A stretch of DNA of 51,912 nucleotides. Source: an uncultured Collinsella sp. (GTDB lineage: Bacteria; Actinomycetota; Coriobacteriia; Coriobacteriales; Coriobacteriaceae). This document shows, in pieces, positions 40,976 to 48,597 of the stretch (the first letter of the stretch is position 1; every line of letters begins with the position of its first letter). Under the pieces are notes generated by a model. That model was not told where the DNA came from and searched no databases. It saw only the letters and a program-made list of their open reading frames with translations. The stretch spans positions 1 through 51,912 of the forward strand of contig URWW01000010.1 of NCBI GenBank assembly GCA_900551665.1, in the 5' to 3' direction. The position numbers were made by a program, and so were the translations under genes.

Positions 40976-42007
40976 ATGGCTGTCGAGAGCATGGGGTATC
41001 GCAAGGGGGCAATCGCCATCTCAGCGGGGCTGGGCGTGGCGCTGCCGTTGGCCGCATATGCCGCGACTCTGCCGTTCGATGGGGTCAATGAGGCGATTCG
41101 CTCCGATATCTTGCCGCTTGTCGCCGGCTCGCTCGCCGGAGTCGGTATGCTCGCCATATCCGGACACCTTATGGATGCCCGCGCGGAGCGTCTCGCCGAA
41201 GAGCAGGTCGAGGCCGCTCGATTCAAGTCCGCGTTCGCCGATGCCCGTTCGGCTGCTACCACGCATGTTTCGCGTGCCGGTTCTCGCCCGCACGGTCATC
41301 GGGGCGGAAGGTCCGCCACTCCAGATGGCGTCCCGGTCATTTCGCGTGCGGTCGATGCGCTCGACGAGGCCGAGGCTTGGGCGGAGATCGACGCCATGTT
41401 CAGCGGTGATTCCCCGTTCAGCTGCGACCCTGCGCGCTCGAAGGACATGTATCAAATCGCGCTCGAAGAGCTGCACCGCACGGAGCAGGCGGCGGCTCAG
41501 GCGGCTGCCCGTTCTGCAACTGCGGCGGCCGATGCACGCGAGGATGTCATCGGTCGCGATGAGGCCATGGCGTCTCTCTATGGGGGTACTGTTACGCGCG
41601 CGTCCTATGTCCCCGTGCTTCCCAAGATGCAACCCGCTTCTGCTCCCGTCTCCGCCGCACCCGTTCGCCCCGTTGCCGTAGCGGCGACCGTCGAGGACGT
41701 TGAGGTCCCCATGGCGGATTACTCGGGCCATGAGGACATGTGGGCCCGCGCGCTCGCCATTCTGGCCGAGGACACGACGCCCAAGGCCCCTCAGGGCGAC
41801 CAGACGGTCTGCGTTGGCGTGGACCGTCTGGCGGCGCTTGCCGAGGGAGGCAATGAAACAAAGATGCACACGCGTGTCAACGCGATGATTGAAGACGAGT
41901 TCGACAAGGTCGAGTCTAAGAGCGTCCATGCGGTCGCCCATGAGTATCTCAAGGTCATCGAGGGCGGCACGGCGTCGCTTGATGCTCGCCAGCTGGCGGA
42001 GGCGTAG
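40976..42007 (+). CDS. Unrecognised membrane protein with two N-terminal TM helices
   Basis: This 343-aa protein has two hydrophobic segments (about 10-32, GAIAISAGLGVALPLAAYAA; about 43-62, ILPLVAGSLAGVGMLAISGH) and a long, Ala-rich cytosolic part. That part has alternating charged helices (about 65-95 and 150-195) and a disordered Pro/Ala/Val segment (about 205-235), ending in an acidic helical block. No family is recognised. The ATG at 40976 follows AAGGAG; a GTG at 40958 is possible. It is separated by only a few bases from the VanZ-family gene, so the two form an operon. Confidence 0.6.
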   Translation: MAVESMGYRKGAIAISAGLGVALPLAAYAATLPFDGVNEAIRSDILPLVAGSLAGVGMLAISGHLMDARAERLAEEQVEAARFKSAFADARSAATTHVSRAGSRPHGHRGGRSATPDGVPVISRAVDALDEAEAWAEIDAMFSGDSPFSCDPARSKDMYQIALEELHRTEQAAAQAAARSATAAADAREDVIGRDEAMASLYGGTVTRASYVPVLPKMQPASAPVSAAPVRPVAVAATVEDVEVPMADYSGHEDMWARALAILAEDTTPKAPQGDQTVCVGVDRLAALAEGGNETKMHTRVNAMIEDEFDKVESKSVHAVAHEYLKVIEGGTASLDARQLAEA

Positions 42008-42010
42008 CGC

Positions 42011-42493
42011 GTGTCCTCGCTTATACGGGACATAAAGGAGAGGGTGAGCATTCCGGGGCTCGTTCTCGTCGTTCTGCTCATCAGTGTGATTTGGGGTAAT
42101 TCCCTTGTTGCGGGAGAGGGCAGCGGTTCTTTGAGCGCCGGGGTCATGGAGTGGATCCAAGGGCTTTTGCAGTCGCTGGGACTCCCCTTTGCCTGGGTCA
42201 CGAATTTCCTGATTCGCAAAGCGGCCCACTTTACGGAGTATTTCATCCTTGCCCTGCTTTCGTCTCATGCGTTCGACCCCAAGCGCAGCGCTGGATCGGA
42301 GGGCGTTGTCGCCGCGTGCGTTCTTTGCGTGCTGGTCTCGTCGATCGATGAGACGATTCAGCTGTTCGTGCCGGGGCGTTGCGGCCAGGTAACCGATGTC
42401 TTGATCGATTGCAGCGGGGCTTTCATCGCCACGTTCATAAGGAGCACGGCGGTGCGATGGTATCGCCGTAGGGAATACGGGCGCAGCGCCTAG
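42011..42493 (+). CDS. VanZ-family membrane protein
   Basis: This 160-aa protein with about four TM helices has the VanZ signatures RKAAHFTEYFILALLSSHAF and SSIDETIQLFVPGRCGQVTD followed by VLIDCSGA. Family knowledge: VanZ-like proteins are associated with low-level teicoplanin tolerance and cell-envelope or lipid functions, but most are uncharacterised. The start is the GTG at 42011, three bases after the preceding stop, so translation is probably coupled. No vanHAX genes are present; the D-hydroxyacid dehydrogenase at 44.9 kb is not adjacent. Confidence 0.85.
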   Translation: MSSLIRDIKERVSIPGLVLVVLLISVIWGNSLVAGEGSGSLSAGVMEWIQGLLQSLGLPFAWVTNFLIRKAAHFTEYFILALLSSHAFDPKRSAGSEGVVAACVLCVLVSSIDETIQLFVPGRCGQVTDVLIDCSGAFIATFIRSTAVRWYRRREYGRSA

Positions 42494-42519
42494 GTGGAGC
42501 GGGTCCGGGGGTCTTGATT

Positions 42520-42549
42520 TTGGCGATGTTTTCCCATCGCCAAATTTTT
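42520..42549 (+). terminator. Terminator after the VanZ gene
   Basis: TTGGCGATG / CATCGCCAA stem, 6-nt loop, then ATTTTT. Confidence 0.85.
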
Positions 42550-42561
42550 CAAAAATACCCC

Positions 42562-42590
42562 TTGCAATGTTTTTGATAAGAATGCATAAT
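42562..42590 (+). promoter_or_regulatory. Promoter of the tRNA-His/tRNA-Lys pair
   Basis: TTGCAA (42562-42567) and CATAAT (42585-42590) with a 17-nt spacer in an AT-rich stretch, 23 nt before tRNA-His. Confidence 0.75.
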
Positions 42591-42613
42591 ACTCTTCGCT
42601 GTGTGACAGACAT

Positions 42614-42691
42614 GGTGGGTGTAGCTCAGTTGGCTAGAGCGACGGGTTGTGGTCCCGTAGGTCGAGGGTTCGAGTCCCTTTACCCACCCCA
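42614..42691 (+). tRNA. tRNA-His (anticodon GTG)
   Basis: Cloverleaf with the extra 5' G(-1) opposite C73, acceptor GTGGGTG/TACCCAC, anticodon stem ACGGG/CCCGT with loop TTGTGGT (GTG), T-loop TTCGAGT, and encoded CCA. Confidence 0.93.
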
Positions 42692-42717
42692 TTCCCTTTC
42701 ACATGGCAGATGCAAAG

Positions 42718-42791
42718 GGGCGATTAGCTCAGCTGGCTAGAGCAGGGGACTCTTAATCCCAAGGTCCAGGGTTCGAATCCCTGATCGCCCA
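42718..42791 (+). tRNA. tRNA-Lys (anticodon CTT)
   Basis: Acceptor GGGCGAT/ATCGCCC, anticodon loop CTCTTAA giving CTT (reads AAG), T-loop TTCGAAT, discriminator A. The 3' CCA is not encoded (CCC follows), unlike the two other tRNAs here. It lies 26 nt after tRNA-His on the same transcript. Confidence 0.92.
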
Positions 42792-42805
42792 CCCATTGAA
42801 TTCTG

Positions 42806-42828
42806 CAGCCTCGAAAGAGGCTGTTTTG
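42806..42828 (+). terminator. Terminator after tRNA-Lys
   Basis: CAGCCTC-GAAA-GAGGCTG followed by TTTTG. Confidence 0.85.
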
Positions 42829-42952
42829 CTATCTGTAGCGATTCCTATGCTTCGGTCCCTTTTGCGCTCGTGAATGTACGTTCTGATGCATGTATGGTCG
42901 GGCTCGATTGATTTTGCCCATGCTGTCGCGCCCAAGGAGCAAGGTTGCGACA

Positions 42953-43094
42953 ATACGTGTACGTTTTGGGGAAGGCTTTCCGTTCATTTTGCTTTCGCCC
43001 ATCACGACGGTTGACGTTTCCCCAGGTAATTTTTGAAGGGAAGCGTCTTTACAAGCGATGGAGAGCCAAAACCTTCCCCAAAACGTACACGTAT
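42953..43094. repeat. Intergenic inverted-repeat element, copy B (~142 bp)
   Basis: The left arm 42953-42975 (ATACGTGTACGTTTTGGGG then AAGG) is the perfect 23-nt reverse complement of the right arm 43072-43094. The 24-nt segment 43066-43089 is identical to the right arm of copy A at 4404-4427. The interiors of the two copies are only loosely alike. It lies between tRNA-Lys and the 3' end of the FAD oxidoreductase gene. Confidence 0.75.
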
Positions 43095-43108
43095 GGTTTG
43101 GGCGGCAC

Positions 43109-44683
43109 TCAATCGGCGCGATAGTGCGATCCGAGGCCCTCGGTACGGCTTCTCATTGCCTGTAGCATCGCCTGGGCGAGCTTGAGCTGCGAGGAGACGC
43201 GTATCCCACGCGCGAGTGCGGCATCGGCGGGAATCACGCAGCCTCGGCAATCTCCGTGATATCGTGCTTCGCGCTGCAGTCGCTCAATATCGTCGAGTGC
43301 CGTTGCAAGGCCTTCTTCGGACCGTTGAATCATGGCATGTGTGCTCATGGTCCCCTGCATGTCCCTGGTGATGCGGCTCGCGTCCATGTCGTCCAAAGGC
43401 GCCGCGCTCATCCGGATGCGCTCAAGTGACTCTTTGAGGATGCTGTCCGCATTGATACAGGTCGATGTTGCGATGCCGTGCTTCGCGGCGCCCTTGCCGG
43501 CAATCCGTCCAAAAACCAGGCCGTTTGCGCTGGAGAGCCCCCCGATTCGATCCGCACCGTGCATGCCGCCCGTGACTTCGCCACATGCAAAAAGCCCTGG
43601 CACGTTCGTCCTGGCATGAGCGTCGATGTGGATGCCGCCGTTTGCAGCATGCGCATACATAGCAACGCGCAGCTCGTCGTTGGGGGTGATTCCGAGCTCG
43701 TCTTCCATCCATTGCGCGAACGTCTGCACGAACTCCGGTGCGTCGTCTTTGGGAAAGTTGTAGTGGACGGCGATTCCGTCTTCTCCGGCGGCGTCGATTG
43801 CCGTGTCGACGAGTTCATCGCCGAGGCGGCACGTGAACGGCCCGTGTCCCGAACGCGTTTCGAGCAGATCGGAAAGCTCTTGGTGATCGGCGGGCAATAT
43901 GCCGGTGCGGTCGTCAAAGACCGCATAACGGAAGGTCTTTTCGTTGAAGACGATTCCACGGGCGGGTGAGACGAGCCCGGGCATCATTTGCATGAATTCG
44001 ATATTCACCAGCGAGCAACCCGCGTCGAGGGCGATGCCGTGCGCGGAGCTGAGGACGTCTCGTGAGGTGAGACTGCGTTCGAACAGCCCTCCCGTGCCGC
44101 CGGAGCACAAGATGACCGACTTGGCGGGGAAGGGGAAGAGCTCCTGCTTGCGCCTCTCGTACAGGATGGCGCCGATGACCGGGCCATGTTGGTCTCGAAC
44201 GATTTCCATGAGCTCGCAACGCTCTAGGAGCTCGATACCGAGCCGTTCAATCTCGGCACGTGCGACGCGTTCGAAAGCCTCGCGCGTTATGCCCCGCCAC
44301 AGGCGATTCGCGTGGTCGAAGCAGGGGATGAACGTGACCTCGCGCGCGCTCTCGGCGCTGGCGGGGCGTTTGAGAGGAACGCCGAGCCCCTGTTCAAGCC
44401 ATTCGATTGCGGGGCGGATGTTGTGAACGAACGTCTCAACAAGGGTGGGGTCGGCGACGCCGCAGCCGACATTCTCGATGGTTGCGATGAGATCGGCTTC
44501 GCCTTCTTCGTCGGCTGGGCCGATGAGCCCCAAGCCCCAGGTGCCTGGATAGAAACTCGACCCGCCGAAGAGCGGGCCGGCGCAAGCGATTGTGACGTTC
44601 GCACCCGCTCGCGCCGCCTCAATGGAGGAAGCGACGCCGGCGATGCCGCCGCCGATTACGAGGACGTCGGTCTCTTCATGCAT
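43109..44683 (-). CDS. FAD-dependent oxidoreductase (fumarate reductase/L-aspartate oxidase flavoprotein type)
   Basis: This 524-aa flavoprotein of the FAD_binding_2 family begins with the dinucleotide-binding motif VLVIGGGIAGVASSIEAARA. It has SSFYPGTWGLG early, a conserved YNFPKD, the ANGGIHIDAHARTNVPGLFA block with the FAD-contacting GLSSANGL, and a C-terminal helical domain with paired Cys (GDCRGC). The exact substrate is open: succinate/fumarate-type, aspartate oxidase, or other 2-enoate reduction. There is no signal peptide or FMN-binding domain, and no nadA/nadC neighbours argue for NAD synthesis. The ATG at 44683 follows AAGGGA. Confidence 0.8.
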   Translation of the reverse strand: MHEETDVLVIGGGIAGVASSIEAARAGANVTIACAGPLFGGSSFYPGTWGLGLIGPADEEGEADLIATIENVGCGVADPTLVETFVHNIRPAIEWLEQGLGVPLKRPASAESAREVTFIPCFDHANRLWRGITREAFERVARAEIERLGIELLERCELMEIVRDQHGPVIGAILYERRKQELFPFPAKSVILCSGGTGGLFERSLTSRDVLSSAHGIALDAGCSLVNIEFMQMMPGLVSPARGIVFNEKTFRYAVFDDRTGILPADHQELSDLLETRSGHGPFTCRLGDELVDTAIDAAGEDGIAVHYNFPKDDAPEFVQTFAQWMEDELGITPNDELRVAMYAHAANGGIHIDAHARTNVPGLFACGEVTGGMHGADRIGGLSSANGLVFGRIAGKGAAKHGIATSTCINADSILKESLERIRMSAAPLDDMDASRITRDMQGTMSTHAMIQRSEEGLATALDDIERLQREARYHGDCRGCVIPADAALARGIRVSSQLKLAQAMLQAMRSRTEGLGSHYRAD

Positions 44684-44921
44684 GTTGGTCCCTTCTCACA
44701 TTCTGTCAAAAGCGTAGGGGTCTTACCGTTATAAGACAACCGATGGCCCTCGTGAGGCTCTCGAATTGCCCATGAACGGTCGATTGTTCCTTGTGGCTGG
44801 CGCGAGTACCGTGCGGGCGAAGGCTTGCTCTGAAGGGCCGTGCGCTGCCTTTGTGGTGCGGGGGCTCATCCCATTGCACATCGGGTATAGTGCTGGCATT
44901 GCAAGGTAGCCCGAAGATGGG

Positions 44922-45920
44922 ATGGATGATATGAAGATCAAGGTTTTCGAACTCCGCGATGACGAGCGTGCAGCGTATGACCGTGTTGTCGGCGAGCTGC
45001 CCGCCGGCTGCGAAGTGACCTGGTCCGCGGACACGCTTACAAGCGCGACGCTGGACACCCTGGAAGGCGCTGAGGGAGTCGTCATCGTCAACAAGAGCCC
45101 GTTGGATGCGGACATGCTTCGCGAGCTGCACGATCGAGGAGTCCGGTATGTTGCAACGCGCAGCATCGGTTTCAACCATATCGATATCGATGCGGCCAAG
45201 GAGCTTGGCATCCATGTGTGCAATACGACCTATCCGCCCTATGGCGTGGCTGAGTTTGCCGTCATGCTCATGCTCATGGCTCTGCGCAACTACAAGCCCG
45301 CTATGTGGCGACAGCAGGTCAACGACTACTCGCTAGCCGGATTGCGCGGTCGCGAGCTCCGTGCCCTCACCGTGGGCGTCATGGGGACGGGTCGCATCGG
45401 CCGTGCCGTTATCGATTATCTGCGAGGCTTCGGCTGCAAGATTCTCGCATACGATCCGTTCCCCAGCGAGGAGCTCGCCGCTCGCGGCGATGTCACCTAT
45501 GTGGGGCTCGACGAGCTGCATGCCCAGAGCGATCTTGTGACGGTGCACATCCCGCTCATGGAATCCACGCGGGGCATCATCGACCGCGAGGCGATTGCAA
45601 AGATGCGCGACGGCGTGGTACTGGTGAATGTCAGCCGCGGAGAGCTCATGGATGTCGATGCTCTGATCGAGGGCATCGAGAGCGAGAAGATCGGTGCGCT
45701 TGCCATGGATGTCTTCCCCGAGGAAGACGGCATCTACCATGTGAGCCGCACGCACGACATCCTGGCAAATCGCAACATGGCGTATCTGCGCCAGTTCCCC
45801 AACGTCATTTTGACGCAGCATATCGCCTTCTACACCGATATCGATGTCGACAGCATGGTCGAACAGGGCATTCGTGGCGTCGTGGCCATGACGACGGGGG
45901 ATTGCGCCACGGAGCTGTAG
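44922..45920 (+). CDS. D-2-hydroxyacid dehydrogenase (D-lactate dehydrogenase-like)
   Basis: This 332-aa D-isomer-specific 2-hydroxyacid dehydrogenase shows ATRSIGFNHIDIDAAKELGI, the NAD-binding VGVMGTGRIGRAVIDYL, NVSRGELMD with the substrate-binding Arg, and the catalytic His in TQHIAFYTDID. The QHIAFYTD phrase resembles the D-lactate dehydrogenase/VanH group, so reduction of pyruvate to D-lactate is likely. Two starts are possible: the ATG at 44922 or the ATG at 44931 (MKIKVFEL), with only modest SD support for either. VanH-type function is unlikely without ligase genes. Confidence 0.88.
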   Translation: MDDMKIKVFELRDDERAAYDRVVGELPAGCEVTWSADTLTSATLDTLEGAEGVVIVNKSPLDADMLRELHDRGVRYVATRSIGFNHIDIDAAKELGIHVCNTTYPPYGVAEFAVMLMLMALRNYKPAMWRQQVNDYSLAGLRGRELRALTVGVMGTGRIGRAVIDYLRGFGCKILAYDPFPSEELAARGDVTYVGLDELHAQSDLVTVHIPLMESTRGIIDREAIAKMRDGVVLVNVSRGELMDVDALIEGIESEKIGALAMDVFPEEDGIYHVSRTHDILANRNMAYLRQFPNVILTQHIAFYTDIDVDSMVEQGIRGVVAMTTGDCATEL

Positions 45921-45992
45921 CGTCTTCACGTTAACGGCGTCGCTCCTGGGTACAACTGCTTAGTCAAAGACAGGCCGAGAAAGGATGATGTC

Positions 45993-46490
45993 ATGAGCTG
46001 TGCCGTTGTATGGAGTAGCAAGACGGGCAACACCGAGTTGCTGGCGCGATCGATCGTTGAGTTCGTGGGGGATGACTGCGTGTATGCCGGCGGACCTGCG
46101 TCGGATGCCCTTGGGGCGGACCGAGTGTATGTGGGCTTCTGGACGGATAAGGGGAGCTGCGATGAATCGATTGCGGCGTTCTTGACCGCCCTCGACTCCC
46201 AGGAGGTCTTCCTATTCGGCACGGCGGGCTTCGGTGCCTCAGATGCGTATTTTGAGCAGATACTCACAAAGGTCCGCGCGTTGATACCCGACACCGTGAC
46301 CGTGGTGGGCACGTTCATGTGCCAGGGAAAGATGGGCGCCGGCGTGCGCAGGCGCTATGAGGCGATGCGCGAACAAGGGGTTCCGGCCGAAAAGGTCGAT
46401 GCCCTCATTGCGAACTTCGATACCGCGCTAACGCATCCGGACGACGGGGATATTCTCGCCTTGCACGATGCGGTTGAGAGTACTTTATAG
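45993..46490 (+). CDS. Flavodoxin-family protein, BilS-like
   Basis: This 165-aa flavodoxin-fold protein has the FMN phosphate loop SSKTGNTELLA, followed by YVGFWTDKGSCDESIAAFL, FLFGTAGFGAS and FMCQGKMGAGVRRRYE. These phrases resemble the flavodoxin-like proteins annotated BilS, which accompany the bilirubin reductase BilR in gut bacteria. No bilR-like gene is in the window, so a bile-pigment role is only a possibility and a general electron-transfer role is equally open. The ATG at 45993 follows AAAGGATG. It converges on the GGGtGRT gene. Confidence 0.8.
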   Translation: MSCAVVWSSKTGNTELLARSIVEFVGDDCVYAGGPASDALGADRVYVGFWTDKGSCDESIAAFLTALDSQEVFLFGTAGFGASDAYFEQILTKVRALIPDTVTVVGTFMCQGKMGAGVRRRYEAMREQGVPAEKVDALIANFDTALTHPDDGDILALHDAVESTL

Positions 46491-46515
46491 CTAAGGCACT
46501 CGCTTTCTTACGAGA

Positions 46516-46545
46516 AATGGCCGCCACCCGAAGGTGACGGCCATT
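46516..46545. terminator. Hairpin terminator between convergent genes
   Basis: AATGGCCGCCACC / GGTGACGGCCATT with CGAA loop and one mismatch. The T-run is weak on both sides. Confidence 0.6.
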
Positions 46546-46577
46546 ATCATGCCGAGTCTATGCGCGCGGCGTGAATG

Positions 46578-47582
46578 CTACTCGTTGATGGCGGCGTTCA
46601 CGGCAACGGCGCAGGCGACGGTGGCACCGACCATGGGGTTGTTGCCCATGCCGATGAGACCCATCATGTCGACGTGCGCAGGCACGGAGGAGGAACCGGC
46701 GAACTGGGCGTCGGAGTGCATACGACCCATGGTGTCGGTCATGCCGTAGGAGGCAGGGCCGGCGCCCATGTTGTCCGGGTGCAGGGTACGGCCAGTGCCG
46801 CCACCGGAGGCCACGGAGAAGTACTTCTTGCCGGCCTCGAGGCGCTCCTTCTTGTAGGTGCCCGCGGTGGGGTGCTGGAAGCGCGTGGGGTTGGTGGAGT
46901 TACCGGTGATGGAGATGTCCACGTTCTCGTGCCACATGATGGCAACGCCCTCGCGGACGTCGTCGGCGCCGTAGCAGTTGACGGCAGCGCGGGGACCATC
47001 GGAGTAGGGGATGGTCTCGACGACCTTGAGCTCGCCCGTGAAGTAGTCGAACTGGGTCTTCACGTAGGTGAAGCCGTTGATGCGGGCGATGATCTGGGCG
47101 GCGTCCTTGCCGAGGCCGTTCAGGATAACGCGCAGCGGCGTCTTGCGGGCCTTGTTGGCGTTGAGGGCCAGCTTGATGGCGCCCTCAGCAGCGGCGAAGG
47201 ACTCGTGGCCGGCGAGGAATGCGAAGCACTCGGTGTCGTCGGACAGGAGCATAGCGCCCAGGTTGCCGTGGCCCAGACCGACCTTGCGGTCCTCGGCGAC
47301 GGAGCCCGGGACGGTGAAGGCCTGGATGCCCTCACCGATGATGGCGGCAGCCTCAGAGGCGGTCTTGGCGCCCTTCTTGATGGCCAGCGCGCAGCCCAGG
47401 GTGTAAGCCCACTCGGCGTTCTGGAACGCGATGGACTGGGTGTCGTGCACGATCTCGCGGGCGTTCACGCCCTTGTCGAGGCAGATCTGCTCGGCTTCCT
47501 CGAGGGAGGCGATGCCGTTCTCAGCGAGGCAGGCGTTGATCTTCTCAACGCGGCGCTCGTAACCTTCGAAAGTAACAGCCAT
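46578..47582 (-). CDS. GGGtGRT protein (conserved protein of unknown function)
   Basis: This 334-aa protein carries the family-defining SVASGGGTGRTLHPDN segment (about residues 255-270) and a near-C-terminal SSSVPAHVDMMGLIGMGNNP. The family is abundant in anaerobic gut bacteria, and its function is not established. It is 21 bp downstream of a NifU-like scaffold gene and shares its strand, an association I recall as usual for this family and one that suggests iron-sulfur or redox-linked work. It has no TM segment or signal peptide. The ATG at 47582 follows GGGAGGG. Good codon bias by eye and strong SDs suggest high expression. Confidence 0.85.
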   Translation of the reverse strand: MAVTFEGYERRVEKINACLAENGIASLEEAEQICLDKGVNAREIVHDTQSIAFQNAEWAYTLGCALAIKKGAKTASEAAAIIGEGIQAFTVPGSVAEDRKVGLGHGNLGAMLLSDDTECFAFLAGHESFAAAEGAIKLALNANKARKTPLRVILNGLGKDAAQIIARINGFTYVKTQFDYFTGELKVVETIPYSDGPRAAVNCYGADDVREGVAIMWHENVDISITGNSTNPTRFQHPTAGTYKKERLEAGKKYFSVASGGGTGRTLHPDNMGAGPASYGMTDTMGRMHSDAQFAGSSSVPAHVDMMGLIGMGNNPMVGATVACAVAVNAAINE

Positions 47583-47603
47583 GGTTATAGTCCCTCCCTT
47601 TCG

Positions 47604-48338
47604 TTACTCGTGGACCGGGAAGACGTTGGCGACCGTGTGGGTCTCCTCGTCCGTGCGCGGGTCGATGTACTTGGCGGCGTTCTCCCACTGACCGTAGTGG
47701 CCCATGGCGCCGGCGATGGCCTCCTCGGGGGTCTTACCGGCCTTGAGGGCGTCGGTGAACTTGCCGAGGTTCATGAACTCGAACGCGATGATCTCGTTGT
47801 TGGCGTTGAGGGCCATGCGGGTCACGTAGCCCTGGGCGAGCTCGAGGTAGCGAGCGCCCTTGGCCTTGGTGCCGAACATGGTGCCGACCTGGGAGCGAAG
47901 GCCCTTGCCGAGGTCGTCGAGGGAGGCGCCCACGGGCAGGCCGCCCTCGGAGAACGCGGTCTGGCTGCGGCCGTAGACGATCTGCAGGAAGATCTCACGC
48001 ATGGCCACGTTGATGGCGTCGCAGACGAGGTCGGTGTTGAGGGCCTCGAGGATGGTCTTACCGGGAAGGATCTCGGAAGCCATGGCGGCGGAGTGGGTCA
48101 TGCCCGAGCAGCCGATGGTCTCGACGAGGGCCTCCTCGATGATGCCCTCCTTGACGTTCAGCGTGAGCTTGCAGGCACCCTGCTGGGGGGCGCACCAGCC
48201 CACACCGTGCGTGAGGCCGGAGATGTCCTTGATCTCCTTGGCCTGGACCCACTTGCCCTCCTCGGGGATGGGCGCGGGACCGTGGTATGCACCCTTGGCG
48301 ACGGGGCACATGTTCTCCACTTCCTGTGAGTACTGCAT
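47604..48338 (-). CDS. NifU/IscU-like iron-sulfur cluster scaffold protein partnered with GGGtGRT
   Basis: This 244-aa protein has a NifU-N-like region with Cys residues near the start (MQYSQEVENMCP), GWCAPQQGAC, and the scaffold-type TIGCSGMTHSAAMASEIL, where the Cys aligns with the cluster-binding loop. It is longer than IscU (about 130 aa), with a C-terminal extension (about 150-244) that has no obvious match. The ATG at 48338 follows GAGAGGAG; an earlier ATG at 48392 lacks support. It is the first gene of the two-gene operon with the GGGtGRT gene. No suf or isc genes are adjacent. Confidence 0.8.
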   Translation of the reverse strand: MQYSQEVENMCPVAKGAYHGPAPIPEEGKWVQAKEIKDISGLTHGVGWCAPQQGACKLTLNVKEGIIEEALVETIGCSGMTHSAAMASEILPGKTILEALNTDLVCDAINVAMREIFLQIVYGRSQTAFSEGGLPVGASLDDLGKGLRSQVGTMFGTKAKGARYLELAQGYVTRMALNANNEIIAFEFMNLGKFTDALKAGKTPEEAIAGAMGHYGQWENAAKYIDPRTDEETHTVANVFPVHE

Positions 48339-48597
48339 GCCTCTCCTCTCTTTCGTAGTTGGTGCCCATCTCGCGGTCAGTCGACTGCGCAACGGGCAAA
48401 CCTGACATGCAGATTCATTTTAACGCGATTTGTCCACCCTGTATTCCGTGAACGGTGGAAATTCGATTCTGGAGCGTTTCAATAGCTGAAAATGCGCGTG
48501 AAGTGTTCGCGCTTCGTGAAGAGACCGAAGGTTGACGTATATCGCGCGTGGATTGAAACGATTTCAAGCCGACGAATCCCGGGAACGTTCGGGGCAA

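Larger units (their letters stand above)
42792..43108. other. Intergenic region after tRNA-Lys
   Basis: No gene is supported. It contains the tRNA terminator (42806-42828) and the inverted-repeat element copy B (42953-43094). The rest shows nothing recognisable. Confidence 0.6.

Noticed and set aside
42011..45920. Vancomycin-resistance-like locus (VanZ plus VanH-like dehydrogenase)
   Set aside because: Genes are separated by tRNAs and an oxidoreductase; no D-Ala-D-Lac ligase or VanX is present.
46575..48329. 584-aa open frame antisense to the GGGtGRT and scaffold genes
   Set aside because: Covers two well-supported genes; composition typical of an antisense shadow.
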